Source: an uncultured Mobiluncus sp. (GTDB taxonomy: Bacteria; Actinomycetota; Actinomycetes; Actinomycetales; Actinomycetaceae). From it: 64,000 nt of DNA. The notes below the pieces were generated by a model, which was not told where the DNA came from, did not search any database, and saw nothing but the letters and a program-made list of their open reading frames with translations. Positions 24,982 through 34,151 of the stretch are shown in pieces; the stretch's first letter is position 1; each line of letters opens with the position of its first letter. The DNA is taken from positions 1 through 64,000 of the forward strand of contig NZ_CAMUES010000009.1 of assembly GCF_947087965.1 (NCBI RefSeq), given 5' to 3'. The translations under genes and the position numbers were made by a program.

Positions 24982-25854
24982 TTACAGCGCCGCTGCCACA
25001 AAAACCAATACTGAAATCGCCACTTCGGTCAGCCCGATGACTCGCGGTCGCCAGGGCTTGCCGCGCCGGCGTGCCTGCCAGGGGAACCAAATCGAACGAG
25101 CTAATGTCACCAGCCATGCGACTGCTACCAGAGGAGATACCCAAGACAGAGCGGCGAAAAGCAGCGCAGCGGCAAAACCTAGGGCGTGCGAAATTATCGA
25201 AATGACCAGGAAACGCTGGTTACCACGCTGCCGAAAAATCGTCTTTACGTAGGGAACTGAAGCTGCATAATAGGCTGTGAGCTGCACAGCTACTGATATT
25301 GCCGCCGGCCAACCCCGTAAAACAGTGGATAGAGCGTGTCCGCCCAGAGCAGATGCCTCGTGAACCCCGTACATCGCGTCCTGACCCATCCGCAAAGCCG
25401 CAGCCATCAAGCCGCAGTGATAGGCAACTAAGGTCATCAGTCCTGCTGCCAGGATAATCGTCAGACGCGCTCCCAAACCGCGTTCTCGCCCGCAGCGCAC
25501 CTCACCAGCCCAAATCCCGATGAGGATAGCGAAAGCCGGAATCCAACAGCAGAGTAGCGGCAGCATCGCCAGGACTCCTATTCCCAGCACCCCAACCAGG
25601 ATTCCGTAAATCAAAACGGGGTATCGTAAGGATTTCTTCCGAGGATTCTTAATCAGGCGTAGCGCCGAAAATACAAAGAAGAAACCAATCATCCACGTGG
25701 AGAGCAGCAGCGCATGCTGCCAGGCCCATCCGCCAAGCGTTGCCCCGAATAGCGCCGGAACGGTGACGATGAACCAAGCCCCATGCTGATTGGGTAGCCA
25801 GGTGCGCAAAACAGACCTAACTTTTCGGTTTTCACGAGCAAGGGGTAGGGTCAT
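24982..25854 (-). CDS. YwiC-like integral membrane protein
   Basis: 290 aa with about eight hydrophobic segments. The N-terminal LPNQHGAWFIVTVPAL is the signature of the YwiC family, whose function is unknown. FSALRLIKNPRKKS is a cytoplasmic loop, and the SVPYVKTIFRQRGN region is also conserved in the family. The ATG lies 7 nt after TAGGCT on the minus strand, with GAGG nearby, so either a leaderless or a weak Shine-Dalgarno start is possible. Monocistronic. Confidence 0.85.
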   Translation of the reverse strand: MTLPLARENRKVRSVLRTWLPNQHGAWFIVTVPALFGATLGGWAWQHALLLSTWMIGFFFVFSALRLIKNPRKKSLRYPVLIYGILVGVLGIGVLAMLPLLCCWIPAFAILIGIWAGEVRCGRERGLGARLTIILAAGLMTLVAYHCGLMAAALRMGQDAMYGVHEASALGGHALSTVLRGWPAAISVAVQLTAYYAASVPYVKTIFRQRGNQRFLVISIISHALGFAAALLFAALSWVSPLVAVAWLVTLARSIWFPWQARRRGKPWRPRVIGLTEVAISVLVFVAAAL

Positions 25855-25904
25855 GACCTCGAGCCTAGGCTTATTCTGGGAGGGATTACGAAAAAACTGG
25901 CTAT

Positions 25905-26963
25905 CTAGCTGTCCATCAACTGATCGAGCAGGGCGCCGACCTGAGCGGAGTTGTCTTCCATAGTCTCCAGATGCTTTTTCATCAGTTCGCTGTCGCCTGC
26001 TATAAAGGCCTCGACCGCAGCCTTACCAGAAACGTGGGTACCTTCGTGAACACCCTCGAGCTGTTGGAAACAGGGCTGTCCTGAGTAGTCGAGGTGACCG
26101 CGCCCCTCGTAATACCACTTGCCCAAGCGGCAAGTGTGCGAGGAGGAAATCCCCTCCGGGTTCGGCTCAGCAATTCCGGTAACTTGACGGTAAATCCCCA
26201 ACTTAAAGATGAAGTGGTCGAGTTTCACCACCGAAACAAATGAATCCGTAGTCACGTGCGCAATCGAGTCTGCCATCGAGGAAACTTTTTCTCCCACCGC
26301 GGTCGCGGTCTGGCTGGATTTTTCTTCGAATTCTTTGGATTCGTCAATAGCCTCCGTGATGTTTTCCAGGGCGCTGGCGGTGCCCTCGGTGATGGAAGTA
26401 ACCAAGGCGCCAATTTCCTGGGTGGCACTGGCGGTCCGTTCTGCCAAAGTGCGCACTTCTCCTGCCACCACGGCGAAACCACGGCCCGCTTCACCTGCGC
26501 GTGCCGCTTCAATGGTGGCGTTCAGAGCCAGCAAATTTGTTTGCGAAGCGATACCTTCGATTTGCTGCACAAAATTATGAATCGACTCGGAAGCCTTGGA
26601 CAAGGCCTCCATGTTCCCGCCCATATCCTGCAGCTTTTTGAAAATGTCCCCGGCACCGTTGGCCATGTCGTGCAAATCGCGGGTTGATTCCGCCACGATT
26701 CGACGGGCTTCCGCAGTATCGGCGGAATCTGCGTCCAATTCGGACACAATCTTGCCCAGGGAATCGCGGACATTTTCCGCCGATCCGAAGCATCGAGCCA
26801 GAGGGTCATGAGTACTCTGGGTGAAGGCCTGTTTTTGGCTCAGTTCACTGAGAGCGGTATCTTGAGATTCTTTCTCAGCCTGAAGCTCAGCGAGCTCAGT
26901 GCGGAGGCGCTCAATCTCTGCCTGTAAGCGTTGCGTTTCCACTGCGGTTTTGGCTTTTTTCAC
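25905..26963 (-). CDS. soluble chemoreceptor with CZB domain
   Basis: 352 aa, no membrane segment. An N-terminal coiled coil (1-45) leads to a methyl-accepting signalling domain with the conserved hairpin tip EGIASQTNLLALNATIEAAR and GRGFAVVAGEVRTLAERT. The C-terminus (about 240-345) is a CZB zinc-binding domain: LDHFIFKLGIY, HTCRLGKWYYEG and VHEGTHVSG supply the His and Cys ligands. Such receptors sense zinc, hypochlorite or redox state from the cytoplasm and signal to CheA. The GTG start has AAGGA 7 nt upstream. No other chemotaxis gene is near. It implies a motile cell. Confidence 0.92.
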   Translation of the reverse strand: MKKAKTAVETQRLQAEIERLRTELAELQAEKESQDTALSELSQKQAFTQSTHDPLARCFGSAENVRDSLGKIVSELDADSADTAEARRIVAESTRDLHDMANGAGDIFKKLQDMGGNMEALSKASESIHNFVQQIEGIASQTNLLALNATIEAARAGEAGRGFAVVAGEVRTLAERTASATQEIGALVTSITEGTASALENITEAIDESKEFEEKSSQTATAVGEKVSSMADSIAHVTTDSFVSVVKLDHFIFKLGIYRQVTGIAEPNPEGISSSHTCRLGKWYYEGRGHLDYSGQPCFQQLEGVHEGTHVSGKAAVEAFIAGDSELMKKHLETMEDNSAQVGALLDQLMDS

Positions 26964-27204
26964 TTTGGTATCCTTGACTAAAAAAATTCTGGAAATACAG
27001 TAAATAATTTATCTCATCAGGCGCCTTTTCTGTATACATTTCGCCGGTTTTTTACCTTTCCGGTACACAATTTATTCGTTCACCCCCAAGAGTGCCGCGG
27101 AATCAGCGGTGGCATTGAAAAATCTTGATTACCGGGCGGGCCGGGATTTCGACTAAAGTTGAAAGGGTTTTGAGCTGGCTCGGAGTCAAGGAAATCGAGG
27201 AAAA

Positions 27205-28284
27205 ATGAGCGAAAACGTGTTGAGTCCGCTGGATACAGAGGGTTTGGAACGGGAAGTCACCGCGGCTTTACAGGACATCGCGGCGGCCGCCGATGTGGAG
27301 TCGTTGAAAGCGGTGCGTTCCCGCTACAACGGCGACAAAGCGCCCTTGACCCTGGCAAAGAAACTTATCGGGAAACTCGATCCTCAGGATAAAGCCACCG
27401 CGGGTCAGAACTTGGGGGCTGCCCAAGGGCGGGTCCGGGCGGCTCTGGACGCCAAACAGATCGAACTGCAGGAAGCCGCGCAAGAGGCAGCTTTGGAGGC
27501 GGAGACCGTGGACGTGAGCGTGTTGTCCTCGCGTCACCCGCTGGGATCGCGCCACCCGCTGATGGTGTTGGAAGAGGAAGTCGCGGACTTTTTCGTGTCT
27601 CTGGGGTGGGACATTGCGGCTGGTCCCCAAGTGGAACACGAGTGGTTCAACTTTGATGCGTTGAACTTCGATGCCGATCACCCGGCACGTCAGATGCAAG
27701 ACACTCTCTATGTCGATTCCACTTCCGTGGGGGGCAGCGCGGAAAACCCCGCCAACCTGGTGTTGCGCACACACACCTCCCCGGTTCAGGCGCGTCTGTT
27801 GACGACCCGCGAGTTGCCGATTTACGTGGCTATTCCCGGCAAAGTCTTTCGCGCTGACGAACTTGACCCCACCCACTCTCCGGTGTTTAACCAGGTGGAG
27901 GGCTTGGCGGTGGATCAGGGTCTAACGATGGCGGACTTGAAGGGGACTCTGGATCACTTTGCCCGCGCCATGTTCGGCCCGGAGGCGAAAACCCGCTTCA
28001 GACCATCGTTCTTTCCCTTCACCGAACCTTCCGCGGAGGTAGACCTGTGGTTCCCGCAAAAGAAAGGAGGCCCCGGCTGGATTGAGTGGGGCGGTTGCGG
28101 CATGGTGAATCCGAATGTGCTGCGTGCCTGCGGGATTGACACAGAGGTTTATCAGGGATTTGCTTTCGGGATGGGCATTGAGCGCACGCTGATGCTGCGT
28201 CACGGCATAGAGGATATGCACGACATCGTGGAAGGCGACGTGAGGTTCTCAGATCAGTTCGGCGTGAATGGAAAGGGGCGCTAA
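27205..28284 (+). CDS. pheS: phenylalanine-tRNA ligase alpha subunit
   Basis: 359 aa. Catalytic subunit of the tetrameric enzyme charging tRNA-Phe. An N-terminal coiled coil (about 1-95) binds tRNA; the class II core includes HPLMVLEEEVADFF, PVFNQVEGLAVDQG (motif 2 region), GWIEWGGCGMVNP and the motif 3 GMGIERTLMLRHGI. GAGG precedes the ATG. pheT follows 2 nt on. The gap 26964-27204 shows no T-box-like structure that I can support. Confidence 0.97.
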   Translation: MSENVLSPLDTEGLEREVTAALQDIAAAADVESLKAVRSRYNGDKAPLTLAKKLIGKLDPQDKATAGQNLGAAQGRVRAALDAKQIELQEAAQEAALEAETVDVSVLSSRHPLGSRHPLMVLEEEVADFFVSLGWDIAAGPQVEHEWFNFDALNFDADHPARQMQDTLYVDSTSVGGSAENPANLVLRTHTSPVQARLLTTRELPIYVAIPGKVFRADELDPTHSPVFNQVEGLAVDQGLTMADLKGTLDHFARAMFGPEAKTRFRPSFFPFTEPSAEVDLWFPQKKGGPGWIEWGGCGMVNPNVLRACGIDTEVYQGFAFGMGIERTLMLRHGIEDMHDIVEGDVRFSDQFGVNGKGR

Positions 28285-28286
28285 AA

Positions 28287-30905
28287 ATGGCTTTTGTTTC
28301 GATTGAATGGTTGCGTCGGTGGACGGAAGTTCCCGCGGACACCAGCGCGTCCCAACTCGCAAAAGACCTGGTAAAGGTCGGTCTGGAAGAGGAAACGATC
28401 CACACGTCCGGGGTGACGGGTCCGCTGGTGTGCGGCCGGGTGGCCTCGATGGTTCCCGAAACGGCTTCCAACGGTAAAACCGTCAACTACTGCCGGGTAG
28501 ACGTGGGTGAGGAATTTAACGATGCGCCCGGCACCGGCAAGGAGCCCTCCGACATTCCCAGCCGCAGTATCATTTGCGGGGCACACAACTTCAAAGAGGG
28601 CGATCATGTGGTGGTTTCTCTGCCGGGAGCCGTGCTGCCCGGCGATTTTGCCATCGCCACCCGGAAAACTTACGGACATATTTCGGACGGCATGATTTGT
28701 TCGGCTCGTGAGTTGGGTTTAGGCGAGGAATTTGATGGCATCATCGTTTTGGAGGAGTACCTGGGCGAGCGCGGTGTGCAAGTTCCCACCCCCGGCACCG
28801 ATATGCTGCCCATCTTGGGACTGAACCAGGAACTTTTGGAAATCAACATCACCCCCGACCGTGGCTACTGTTTCTCGATGCGCGGGGTAGGTCGTGAATG
28901 CAGTCACTCCACGGGCGCAAAGTTTATCGACTGGGGCTTGGCTGAAAACCTGAAAAACGGCTTGCCCGCGGCCAATGATTCCGGCTTCCCGGTCGAAATC
29001 GAGGACGCGGCTCCGATTCGCGGCCATGTGGGGTGCAATCGGTTCGTGGCGCGGATAGTGCGCGGACTGAATCCGAGCGCCCCCACGCCGCAGTGGATGG
29101 TGGCACGGCTGGAATCGGCGGGAATGCGTTCCATATCTTTGCCAGTTGATGTGACGAACTACGTCATGTTGGACCTGGGTCAGCCCATGCACGCTTATGA
29201 CCTGGACAAAGTGACCGGCCCCATTGTGGTGCGCCGAGCCCGTCAAGGCGAACAGCACACTACCTTGGACGACGTAGAACGCACCTTGGACGCGGAGGAT
29301 CTGTTGATTACTGACTGCCAGGGCGGTCACGGCGCGCGTGTGCTTGGCATCGCTGGAGTGATGGGTGGCGCGGAAACGGAGATGACCGAAACCTCCACGA
29401 ACGTTCTGTTGGAAGCGGCGCATTTCGACGCGGTGTCCGTGGCTCGTTCGGCGCGCCGTCACAAGCTGCCCTCCGAGGCTTCAAAGCGTTTCGAGCGCGG
29501 TTCCGACCCCGAACTTCCGCCGGTGGCGGCTCAGTATGCGGCCGAGCTACTGGTGGAATACGGCGGTGGCACCATTGACGCGGGGGTCACCGACGTCAAC
29601 AACGTCACGCCCCAACCAACCGTGACCTTGCCTTTTGCGGCCGCAACTCAACTCGTCGGGGTGGACTACGCGCCCGAGAGGGTGGAGGAACTCTTGCGTG
29701 CCATTGGCTGTGACGTTACTAAGTCCAGCGATGACACGTTCGCGGTCATGCCCCCCTCGTGGCGTCCCGATTTGGTCGGTGGTCCCGCCCATCTAATTGA
29801 AGAAATTGCCCGACTGGACGGCTACGACAAGATTCCTTCCGTGGTGCCGGTCGGACCCGCCAAGATTGGTAACCCGGCGCCGCTGCGAACCCGTCGTGAG
29901 GTCAGTGATACGTTGGCCGAAGCGGGTTTGACCGAAGTCATGACTTACCCCTTCTTGGGCAATGAACACGATTTGATGGGGCTGCCGGCCGATGATCCGC
30001 GCCGCGACACCGTCAAGCTGGCCAACCCGCTGGCTGATGATGCCCCCGCACTGCGCAGTTCTCTGCTGGATACCTTGCTGAACACGGCTTCGCGCAATGT
30101 GTCTCGCGGCAATCCGCGGGTGGCGATTTTTGAGTTGGACCAGGTCGTTAGTGCGCAGGGAGTCGTTCCGGCGCCGATTCCCGGAGTGGAGGAAAAGCCC
30201 AGCGACGAAGTTATGCAGGCGCTGCGAGCGGGAGTGCCGAAGCAACCCTGGCACGTGGCGGCGGTGCTGGCGGGAAACGCTATAGAAGCCAGCCCTCACG
30301 ACGCGGCGCGGGCCTGGGACTGGGCGGACGCTATCGAGCTGGCGATTCGCGTTGCGGTTTCGCAAGGTTTGGCGGTGCGTCCCGAAGCCCTGGGCGCCGG
30401 GGGACAAGCCACGGTCGCCGCGCCTTTCCACCCCGGACGGGTCGCGCAAATTCGCGTAGGGGCGCTCACCGGGGGAAAGGTGCTGGGCTACGCCGGCGAA
30501 CTGCACCCCAAGGTGTGCCAAAACTTCGGCCTGCCGCCTCGGACTTGCGCATTTGAACTGGATCTGGACGCGATTGAAAAGTCCCGCCCCAAGGACGCGT
30601 TCCAGCTGCGTCCCGTCTCGACATTCCCGGTCGCCAAGGAAGACTTGGCTTTCGTCGTGAAGCAAGACGTTCCCGCGCTGAAGGTCTATAACGCCATCGC
30701 GAAGGCCGGTGAAGGGCTAGTTGAGGAACTGCGCTTGTTCGATGTGTTTGAGAATGCGGAACAGCTGGGGGAGGATCGGAAATCCCTGGCCTTTGCGTTG
30801 CGGCTGCGTGCCGCTGACCATACGCTGAGCCCTCAGGAAATCAAGGAAACCCGAAACCGCATCATCAAGAAGGTCGAGAAAACCTGCCAGGCGACCCTGC
30901 GCTAG
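28287..30905 (+). CDS. pheT: phenylalanine-tRNA ligase beta subunit
   Basis: 872 aa, slightly longer than most. Structural and editing subunit partnered with PheS. Domains in order: a tRNA-binding OB-fold (about 38-160, with GAHNF and SDGMICSARELG), the B3/B4 editing domain (about 210-410), B5 (about 420-490), a catalytic-like core, and a C-terminal anticodon-binding FDX-ACB domain (PVSTFPVAKEDLAFVV to the end). Ribosome binding sequence AAAGGGG overlaps the end of pheS, so the two are co-expressed. Confidence 0.97.
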   Translation: MAFVSIEWLRRWTEVPADTSASQLAKDLVKVGLEEETIHTSGVTGPLVCGRVASMVPETASNGKTVNYCRVDVGEEFNDAPGTGKEPSDIPSRSIICGAHNFKEGDHVVVSLPGAVLPGDFAIATRKTYGHISDGMICSARELGLGEEFDGIIVLEEYLGERGVQVPTPGTDMLPILGLNQELLEINITPDRGYCFSMRGVGRECSHSTGAKFIDWGLAENLKNGLPAANDSGFPVEIEDAAPIRGHVGCNRFVARIVRGLNPSAPTPQWMVARLESAGMRSISLPVDVTNYVMLDLGQPMHAYDLDKVTGPIVVRRARQGEQHTTLDDVERTLDAEDLLITDCQGGHGARVLGIAGVMGGAETEMTETSTNVLLEAAHFDAVSVARSARRHKLPSEASKRFERGSDPELPPVAAQYAAELLVEYGGGTIDAGVTDVNNVTPQPTVTLPFAAATQLVGVDYAPERVEELLRAIGCDVTKSSDDTFAVMPPSWRPDLVGGPAHLIEEIARLDGYDKIPSVVPVGPAKIGNPAPLRTRREVSDTLAEAGLTEVMTYPFLGNEHDLMGLPADDPRRDTVKLANPLADDAPALRSSLLDTLLNTASRNVSRGNPRVAIFELDQVVSAQGVVPAPIPGVEEKPSDEVMQALRAGVPKQPWHVAAVLAGNAIEASPHDAARAWDWADAIELAIRVAVSQGLAVRPEALGAGGQATVAAPFHPGRVAQIRVGALTGGKVLGYAGELHPKVCQNFGLPPRTCAFELDLDAIEKSRPKDAFQLRPVSTFPVAKEDLAFVVKQDVPALKVYNAIAKAGEGLVEELRLFDVFENAEQLGEDRKSLAFALRLRAADHTLSPQEIKETRNRIIKKVEKTCQATLR

Positions 30906-30965
30906 GAGCCTCGGAACAATCTGCCCCAGCCGGGTGCAGTGGGTGACGCAACTTAAGGAGTAAGC

Positions 30966-31667
30966 GTGGCTAACCAGAATTCACGAGGTCGAAAGCGTTT
31001 CCTCATCGGAGTGATTCTGGTTCTGGTCCTGGTACTGGCGGGCGGTGCCGCGTTCCTACTGTGGAACGGGAACGCGAAAGGTTCGTGGCGCCTGGACAGC
31101 GCTTGGGCCGGCCAGAACCTGAATCATCCGGGGCCGGTAGGGGAACGGATGCTGGCGGGTGCCGTAGCCTACCTAGATACCGCGCCGAATTATGATGGTT
31201 CCAAAGTGTATCCCGGCGGGGTGCCCAATGACGGCACCGGGGTGTGCACCGATGTGGTGTGGTACGCCGCCAAAGCGGCGGGAATGGACTTGCGCGAACT
31301 GGTTGACGCGGATCGGCGGGCTGACCCGCAGGCGTACGCCGCCACGGCTCCGAAGGACGAGATTCCCAATCCAGACATTGATTACCGCCGCGTGCGCAAT
31401 CTCATCGTCTATTTCGACCGTCACGCCCAGAGCCTGACCACCGACACAACGGACGTGGCGTCTTGGCAGCCCGGAGACGTCGTGGTGTGGAAAGAGCACG
31501 TGGCGGTTATCTCAGATAGACGCAACGCCCAGGGTTTACCCTATGTTTTGCACCACGAAGGTAACGGGATTTGGTCCCACTATGAAGCGGATGCTTTTCG
31601 GCAACGCGGGAAACCCTGGCGGCACTATCGGCTAGAATCCTTGGGTGCGCAACTCGCCGGGCACTAG
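30966..31667 (+). CDS. DUF1287 secreted or anchored protein
   Basis: 233 aa. A membrane segment at about 11-33 (FLIGVILVLVLVLAGGAAFLLW) anchors an outside domain. GVCTDVVWYAAKAAGMDL, a D.DYRRVRNL stretch and SWQPGDVVVWKEHVAVISD match DUF1287, a papain/NlpC-like fold with a Cys (GVCTD) and His (EHVAVI) that may be catalytic on cell-wall peptides; activity is unproven in the family. The GTG at 30966 has AAGGAG 5 nt upstream. It sits between pheT and argC, an unusual insertion in the standard pheST-arg order. Confidence 0.85.
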   Translation: MANQNSRGRKRFLIGVILVLVLVLAGGAAFLLWNGNAKGSWRLDSAWAGQNLNHPGPVGERMLAGAVAYLDTAPNYDGSKVYPGGVPNDGTGVCTDVVWYAAKAAGMDLRELVDADRRADPQAYAATAPKDEIPNPDIDYRRVRNLIVYFDRHAQSLTTDTTDVASWQPGDVVVWKEHVAVISDRRNAQGLPYVLHHEGNGIWSHYEADAFRQRGKPWRHYRLESLGAQLAGH

Positions 31668-31715
31668 TTTGCCAGGGCGTTTTTGGTCCTTTCACGCCGA
31701 TACCCAGACCCTTTA

Positions 31716-31752
31716 GCATAAATATGCAACTCTATGAATAAACATGTATAGT
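31716..31752 (+). promoter_or_regulatory. argC promoter with two ArgR-like boxes
   Basis: The palindrome GCATAAATATGC (31716-31727) and the imperfect palindrome CTATGAATAAACATGTATAG (31732-31751) are two turns apart, resembling paired ARG boxes (TnTGAATwwwwATTCAnA). The second covers TATAGT (31747-31752), a -10 element 6 nt before the argC ATG. Binding of ArgR-arginine would block this promoter. ArgR is encoded at 36363. Confidence 0.6.
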
Positions 31753-31758
31753 GGTGTT

Positions 31759-32841
31759 ATGGCAGAGATTTCAGGCAAAAAGGTCAAAGTCGCAGTCGCG
31801 GGCGCTTCCGGTTTCGCCGGCGGTGAGCTGCTGCGATTACTGTTGAATCACCCCCAGGTGGAAATCGGAGCTCTAACGGCGGCGTCCTCAGCCGGCGAGC
31901 CGTTGGGAAAGCATCACCCCCATCTGTTCTCATTGGCGCAACGAGTGCTGGAGTCTACAGATGTTGAGAATCTGGCGGGACACGATGTCGTTTTCTTAGG
32001 GCTTCCGCATGGGGCTTCGGGTCAGGTGACACGCGCCCTGCGCGATGCCGGGGTGAAGTCCCTGCTCATTGACTGCGGGGCGGATCACCGTTTGACCGAC
32101 CCGGCCGCGTGGCGGGACTACTACCATTCGGAACCCGAAGAACCTTGGACGTATTCGCTGCCGGAGCTGCTGCATGCTAATGAACGTGCGGCACAGGCAC
32201 AGCGTGACGCGTTGCGTCAGGCCTCGGAGATTGCGGTACCGGGGTGCAATGTGACCGCGGTGACTCTGGCGTTGCAGCCGGCGGTGTGGGCAGGACTGGT
32301 GGATACGTCTGACATCGTGGCGAACCTTGCGGTGGGCTATTCTGGGGCTGGCAAAGCCATGAAATCTCACTTGCTGGCTGTGGCGGCATTCGGCAACGCC
32401 CAAGGCTATTCTATGGCTGGCGTACACCGGCATATCCCCGAAATCGCACAGAATTTCCGAGTCTCCGGCGCCACCGAAGTCAAGCTCAGTTTCACCCCCG
32501 TACTGGTTCCCATGAATCGCGGCATTCTCGCTACCGTTACCGCGCCCCTGGTTGGGACTGGTGACCCGAGCGAACTGCGGCGCGCCTATCACGAAGTTTG
32601 TGACAAAGAACCCCTATTGGAATTCCTTCCCGAGGGCAGTTGGCCCACCGTGTCGATGGTGAGCGGCTGCGCCAAAGCTGCCATCCAAATGGCGGTGGAT
32701 GAACGCGCTGGTAAAGTTGTGGCGCAATGCGCTATCGATAACTTGGGCAAAGGCACCGCAGCGGGCGCCATTCAGGGCATGAATCTGGCTTTGGGATTCC
32801 CGGAGTTGACCGGGGTTCCGGTGGTATCAACCGCGCCGTAA
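31759..32841 (+). CDS. argC: N-acetyl-gamma-glutamyl-phosphate reductase
   Basis: 360 aa. NADPH-dependent third step of arginine synthesis. The N-terminal Rossmann motif AVAGASGFAGGELLRLLLNHP, the catalytic Cys in VPGCNVTA, and AGVHRHIPEIAQN are present. The ATG at 31759 (MAEISGKK) is chosen: it lies 6 nt after TATAGT, so the message is leaderless, whereas the in-frame ATG at 31744 would lie inside the promoter. First gene of the arginine cluster. Confidence 0.96.
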   Translation: MAEISGKKVKVAVAGASGFAGGELLRLLLNHPQVEIGALTAASSAGEPLGKHHPHLFSLAQRVLESTDVENLAGHDVVFLGLPHGASGQVTRALRDAGVKSLLIDCGADHRLTDPAAWRDYYHSEPEEPWTYSLPELLHANERAAQAQRDALRQASEIAVPGCNVTAVTLALQPAVWAGLVDTSDIVANLAVGYSGAGKAMKSHLLAVAAFGNAQGYSMAGVHRHIPEIAQNFRVSGATEVKLSFTPVLVPMNRGILATVTAPLVGTGDPSELRRAYHEVCDKEPLLEFLPEGSWPTVSMVSGCAKAAIQMAVDERAGKVVAQCAIDNLGKGTAAGAIQGMNLALGFPELTGVPVVSTAP

Positions 32842-32849
32842 ACACTATT

Positions 32850-32902
32850 TTGTAAATTTATACAGGATAGCTTATATTTATGAAAACTGTTTAGGAAACA
32901 GT
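32850..32902 (+). promoter_or_regulatory. argJ promoter, ArgR-like box and leader hairpin
   Basis: TTGTAA (32850-32855), a 17-nt spacer and TATATT (32873-32878) form a promoter inside the argC-argJ gap. TGTAAATTTATACA (32851-32864) is a near-palindrome like an ARG box and overlaps the -35. The transcript would begin at about 32885 with the hairpin ACTGTTT-AGG-AAACAGT (32886-32902), just before the AGGAGG site. Confidence 0.55.
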
Positions 32903-32921
32903 CGTACCAGGAGGAAACGCA

Positions 32922-34085
32922 ATGAGTGTGACTTTCCCGAGAGGATTCGAGGCTAGCGGAGCTCACGTGGGCCTGCGCGGCAAACTGCACCCGGACATGG
33001 CTATTGTCAGGAATCTAGGTCCTGACTACACCGTGTCGGGAGTGTTTACTTCCAATCGTGTGTTTGCCGCTCCGGTGGGTTGGGACCGGAAAATCGTTGC
33101 GGGTGGCCAGGCTCAAGCGGTAGTCATTAACTCGGCAATCGCCAACGCTTGTACTGGTGAACAGGGGGATCGGGATGCCGCCGCGACGGCAGCGCATCTG
33201 GGTCAGGTCCTGGGCGTGGCTGAAAATGAATGTTTGGTGTGCTCCACCGGAATCATCGGACGAGCTCTAGATATGCCAAAAATAACTGCTGGAATTGATA
33301 CAGTCGCTGCCAAACTGCGTGCGGATGGGGGCGACGAAGCGGCCGAAGCTATCCTCACTACTGACACGAAGTCGAAAACGGCCACCCACGAAAATCCTTC
33401 CGGTTGGAAAATCGGCGGCATGGCGAAAGGCGCCGGAATGTTGGCTCCCGCCCTGGCGACCATGATTGTAATAATCACCACCGACGCGGTTTGGGACGGT
33501 GCCACCCTGCAGACGATGCTGTCCGACACGGTTGAAAAAACGTTTAACCGTCTCGACTCGGACGGCTGTATGTCCACCAACGACACCGTGCTGCTACTGG
33601 CATCCGGCGCTTCCGGAATCAAGCCTGACCCGGACGAGTTCGCCACCGGCCTTATGCAGGTCTGCAAAAGCCTGGCCCTGCAGTTACTGGGAGACGCCGA
33701 GGGAGCCCACCATGATATCGAGATTCGGGTGACCGGGGCGGCCAGTGAAGCGGGCGCACTCGAGGCCGCCCGGACGATTTCGCGGTCCAACCTGGTGAAA
33801 ACCGCCGTGTACGGCAACGACCCAAACTGGGGGCGTATTCTGTCCCAGCTGGGCACAGTGCCGGAAGACGTCTTGCCTTTCGACCCGGCTCATGTGGATG
33901 TTGCCATCAACGGCGTGAAAGTCTGTAAAAACGGGGGAATCGGTGAGGACCCCTACTCGGTTGACATGAGCCCGCGAGAGTGCCAAATCTTGGTCGAGCT
34001 GCACGCCGGTCAGGAAGAGGCCCACTTGTGGACCAGTGACTTGACCCAGGAATACGTGCATATCAACGGGGATTACACCACGTAA
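32922..34085 (+). CDS. argJ: bifunctional ornithine acetyltransferase / acetylglutamate synthase
   Basis: 387 aa. Recycles the acetyl group from N-acetylornithine to glutamate, and may also use acetyl-CoA. The self-cleavage site lies in KGAGMLAPALATM (cut before the Thr) giving alpha and beta chains; VYGNDPNWGRILSQLG and the C-terminal HINGDYTT (YTT end) are typical. AGGAGG precedes the ATG. No argA was seen, which fits the cyclic pathway. Confidence 0.97.
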   Translation: MSVTFPRGFEASGAHVGLRGKLHPDMAIVRNLGPDYTVSGVFTSNRVFAAPVGWDRKIVAGGQAQAVVINSAIANACTGEQGDRDAAATAAHLGQVLGVAENECLVCSTGIIGRALDMPKITAGIDTVAAKLRADGGDEAAEAILTTDTKSKTATHENPSGWKIGGMAKGAGMLAPALATMIVIITTDAVWDGATLQTMLSDTVEKTFNRLDSDGCMSTNDTVLLLASGASGIKPDPDEFATGLMQVCKSLALQLLGDAEGAHHDIEIRVTGAASEAGALEAARTISRSNLVKTAVYGNDPNWGRILSQLGTVPEDVLPFDPAHVDVAINGVKVCKNGGIGEDPYSVDMSPRECQILVELHAGQEEAHLWTSDLTQEYVHINGDYTT

Positions 34086-34151
34086 CCAACCCTGGGGGGA
34101 CAATTCCCAGCCTAACGACACGGTCCAGGACTGAATAATGGAAGGAACGCG

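Noticed and set aside
27000..27204. T-box or attenuator leader before pheS
   Set aside because: No T-box sequence (TGGnACCGCG), specifier arm or terminator/antiterminator pair could be found.
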